A stretch of 64,000 nucleotides of DNA, from contig NZ_CP101125.1 in assembly GCF_024296925.1 (NCBI RefSeq), positions 6,202,501 to 6,266,500 on the forward strand, given 5' to 3'. Origin of the DNA: Pseudomonas nunensis (GTDB taxonomy: Bacteria > Pseudomonadota > Gammaproteobacteria > Pseudomonadales > Pseudomonadaceae). Below the pieces are notes generated by a model. That model ran no database searches. It saw only the letters and a list, made by a program, of their open reading frames with translations, and was not told the DNA's origin. Position 1 is the stretch's first letter, and each line of letters begins with the position of its first letter. The translations under genes and the position numbers were made by a program. Shown here in pieces: positions 61,671 through 64,000 of this stretch.

Positions 61671-62297
61671 ATGCACGCCATCAAACTCTACAACTTCCCT
61701 CGTTCCGGCCACGCTCACCGTGCGGAGCTGATGCTGTCCCTGCTGCAACTGCCGACCGAGCTGATCCTTGTCGATCTGGCCAAAGGCGCGCACAAGCAGC
61801 CGGAATTCCTGGCGCTCAACTCGTTTGGCCAGGTACCGGTGCTGGATGATCAAGGCGTGGTGCTGGCCGATTCCAACGCCATCTTGGTGTACCTGGCGCA
61901 GAAATACGGCAACGGCCGCTGGCTGCCGACGGATCCGGTCGGTGCGGCAAAGGTTCAGCGCTGGTTGTCGGTAGCGGCCGGGCCGATTGCTTTTGGTCCC
62001 GCCAGAGCGCGGCTGATCACGGTGTTTGGTGCGTCCTTCAACGCTGATGAAGCGATTAAGCGTTCACATGACCTGCTCAAAGTGATGGATCAGGAACTGG
62101 CCCACAGCGAGTTTCTGGTGGGCAATGAGCCGACCATCGCTGACGTTTCCGCTTACAGCTACATCGCCCATGCGCCGGAAGGCAATGTGTCGCTGGCGGA
62201 TTACGCCAACGTGCGGGCCTGGCTGGCGCGGATCGAAGCCTTGCCCGGGTTTGTCGGCATGCCGCGCACCGCCGCTGGCCTACAACAAACAGCCTGA
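61671..62297 (+). CDS. Glutathione S-transferase family protein
   Basis: The 208-residue protein has an N-terminal thioredoxin fold ([20 protein letters not shown]), the conserved cis-Pro region [24 protein letters not shown], and a C-terminal helical domain with [24 protein letters not shown]. It probably conjugates or reduces an electrophile with glutathione. It lies 48 bases before a PNPOx/reductase fusion and may be co-transcribed with it. Confidence 0.93.
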   Translation: MHAIKLYNFPRSGHAHRAELMLSLLQLPTELILVDLAKGAHKQPEFLALNSFGQVPVLDDQGVVLADSNAILVYLAQKYGNGRWLPTDPVGAAKVQRWLSVAAGPIAFGPARARLITVFGASFNADEAIKRSHDLLKVMDQELAHSEFLVGNEPTIADVSAYSYIAHAPEGNVSLADYANVRAWLARIEALPGFVGMPRTAAGLQQTA

Positions 62298-62345
62298 TAA
62301 TCGCGTTCGTTAACGCTGCGCCTTGGGTGCAGGGGAGAGGCCGTT

Positions 62346-64000
62346 ATGGAACATTCACCGTGGCATGCCGGCGAGAAACAACTGCAGGAACACGTGGGTG
62401 TCGCCGAGCGAATGGACACCCTGGGTCGTAGGGTGATTCGCAGCGAGATGCCGGACCAGCACCGTCAGTTCTATCAGCAACTGCCGTTCATGCTGTACGG
62501 CGCAGTCGATGCTGACGGTCATCCCTGGGCCAGCATTCTCGAAGGCCCACCGGGTTTCGCGCATTCTCCTGCACCCACCGGCTTGCAGTTCGAAAGCCTG
62601 CCGGCCGCCGATGACCCTGCGCAATTGCGCGACGGCGCTGCTATCGGCTTGCTGGGCATCGAATTGCACACCCGGCGGCGCAACCGCCTGAATGGCCGGG
62701 TCGGTGCCATGACCGCGAGTGGCTTCGGTGTCACGGTGGAACAATCCTTCGGCAACTGCCCGCAGTACATTCAATTGCGCCAGTTTCGTTCGGTGCCGCT
62801 GGCGGACCCGGCAACCCGCATCGCCGAGCACCTCGGCGAACTGGATGACGCGGCCAGAGCGGTGATCGCCCAGGCCGACACGCTGTTTGTCGCCAGTTAT
62901 GTAGACGTCGATGGCCAGCGCTCGGTGGACGTGTCCCATCGCGGCGGCCAGCCTGGTTTCGTGCGTATCGAAGGCAATCGCCTGACGATTCCGGATTTCG
63001 CCGGCAATCTGTTTTTCAACACACTGGGCAACCTGCTGATCAATCCAAAGGCAGGTTTGCTGTTTATCGATTTCAATTCGGGTGACTTGCTGCAGCTCAG
63101 CGGTCGCACTGAAGTGATTCTCGAAGGCCCGGAGATCGAAGCCTTTCAAGGCGCCGAGCGGTTGTGGACGTTCGAGGTTGAACGTCTTGTGCGGCGCCCG
63201 GCGGCGTTGGCCCTGCGCTGGCGTTTCGATGGCATGTCGCCGAACAGCTTGATGACCGGCAACTGGGAACAGGCCGCCGCGCGCTTGCAGGCCCAAGCCC
63301 TGGGTGACGCCTGGCGGCCACTGCGGGTGGTGCGCATCGAAGCGGAAAGCCAGAACATCCGCTCGGTCTACCTGGAACCTGCCGATGGCGCCGGGTTGCC
63401 GGTGTTCCAGGCCGGGCAGCATTTGCCGTTGCGCTTTCACATTGGCGGCGAGACGCATATCCGCACCTACAGCCTGTCGAGTGCGCCGTCCGATGACTTT
63501 TTCCGTATCAGCGTGAAGCGTGATGGCCTGGTGTCGTCCCACGTGCATGAACAGATTCGCGTCGGCGATGTGCTGGAGGCCCGCGCGCCTCAGGGGCATT
63601 TCACAGTGGCGCCTCACGAGCGTCGGCCACTGGTGCTGTTGGCCGCCGGGGTGGGCATCACGCCGTTGCTGTCGATGGTGCGCGAGGTGGTTTATCAAGG
63701 CTGGCGCACACGGCGCATTCGGCCGACCTGGTTCTTCCAGAGTTCGCGGACCTTGGCGGATCAACCGTTTCGCCAAGAGCTGGACCGCTTGCTTGAAGGT
63801 GCCGGCGATACGGTTCGAGTACTGCGCCTGCTCAGCCAACCGGAACCCGAGGCGCGGGAGGGCGAAGACTTCGACCTGACCGGGCGTATCGACACGGCGT
63901 TGCTGCAGTCGATCCTTGAGGTGGAGGACTACGACCAGTTGGACTTTGTCCTCTGCGGTCCGGGGAGTTTTACCCAGGCGCTGTACGACAGCCTGCGGGA
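62346..64000 (+). CDS. Pyridoxamine 5'-phosphate oxidase-fold / ferredoxin-NADP reductase fusion (partial)
   Basis: The frame starts at ATG 62346 (GGGGAGAGG upstream; MEHSPWHAGEKQLQEHVGVA) and is open to the window end, 551 codons. Residues about 40-200 resemble a flavin-binding PNPOx-like domain. From about 325 onward there is a ferredoxin-reductase type FAD domain (HIRTYSLSSAP) and an NAD-binding part (LLAAGVGITPLLSMVREV; later VLCGPGSFTQALYD). A C-terminal 2Fe-2S domain is expected beyond the window. It may transfer electrons from NAD(P)H to a substrate of the GST-linked pathway; the substrate is unknown. Confidence 0.9.
   Translation, partial: MEHSPWHAGEKQLQEHVGVAERMDTLGRRVIRSEMPDQHRQFYQQLPFMLYGAVDADGHPWASILEGPPGFAHSPAPTGLQFESLPAADDPAQLRDGAAIGLLGIELHTRRRNRLNGRVGAMTASGFGVTVEQSFGNCPQYIQLRQFRSVPLADPATRIAEHLGELDDAARAVIAQADTLFVASYVDVDGQRSVDVSHRGGQPGFVRIEGNRLTIPDFAGNLFFNTLGNLLINPKAGLLFIDFNSGDLLQLSGRTEVILEGPEIEAFQGAERLWTFEVERLVRRPAALALRWRFDGMSPNSLMTGNWEQAAARLQAQALGDAWRPLRVVRIEAESQNIRSVYLEPADGAGLPVFQAGQHLPLRFHIGGETHIRTYSLSSAPSDDFFRISVKRDGLVSSHVHEQIRVGDVLEARAPQGHFTVAPHERRPLVLLAAGVGITPLLSMVREVVYQGWRTRRIRPTWFFQSSRTLADQPFRQELDRLLEGAGDTVRVLRLLSQPEPEAREGEDFDLTGRIDTALLQSILEVEDYDQLDFVLCGPGSFTQALYDSLR

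Overview
The window is origin-proximal chromosome of a Pseudomonas, most likely the P. fluorescens complex. The order rpmH-dnaA-dnaN-recF-gyrB on one side of oriC and rnpA-yidD-yidC-mnmE, mnmG-rsmG-parA-parB, atpIBEFHAGDC, glmU and glmR-glmS on the other is the classic Pseudomonas arrangement. Fluorescens-type REP sequences and two perfect parS cores inside recF agree with this. Species assignment is inference from protein and repeat style, not from a database search.

Layout. 1-8 kb: a leftward type VI secretion cargo operon, hcp - vgrG - SleB-like hydrolase - periplasmic immunity-type protein - 47-codon ORF - Tle3-type lipase - Tla3-type adaptor (cut by the window start). A sigma-54-like promoter and three copies of an unusual palindrome lie upstream of hcp. 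8.5-19.3 kb: gyrB, recF, dnaN, dnaA, oriC, rpmH, rnpA, yidD, yidC, mnmE. 19.3-23.4 kb: a Fur-box-controlled fecI-fecR-TonB receptor unit. 23.4-41 kb: a second DnaA-box cluster, then mnmG, rsmG, parA, parB, the ATP synthase operon, glmU, a lone squalene/phytoene synthase-like gene, glmR and glmS.

41.09-54.57 kb is the accessory part and the most interesting. It begins 25 nt after the glmS stop, the attTn7 position, and is bounded by inverted, Tn7-like ends (27-nt termini matching at 20 positions; three spaced copies of a 21-nt motif at the distal end), yet contains no recognisable tns gene. Its cargo is a leftward cluster (GntP-type transporter, ArsL-type radical SAM enzyme ending in RCCLKC, a truncated ArsM-like protein, ArsM, an aquaporin, an ArsN1-type acetyltransferase). 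With it are a divergent cysteine-rich MarR regulator, a rightward ars operon (arsC-arsR-arsB-arsC-arsH-tyrosine phosphatase-ArsO-type monooxygenase) and a TIR-like gene. The best reading is a complete make, protect and export system for the arsenic antibiotic arsinothricin (ArsL builds hydroxyarsinothricin from As(III) and SAM, ArsM methylates it, ArsN1 acetylates it for self-protection), packed with inorganic arsenic resistance on a transposase-less Tn7-like element.

54.6-64 kb: core sequence resumes with a shared terminator and a leftward six-gene operon resembling E. coli ynbABCD plus a PlsC-type acyltransferase and a small membrane protein (phospholipid/CDP-alcohol metabolism). It is followed by a LysR regulator, a REPIN, a glutathione S-transferase and the start of a PNPOx/ferredoxin-reductase fusion that runs off the window.
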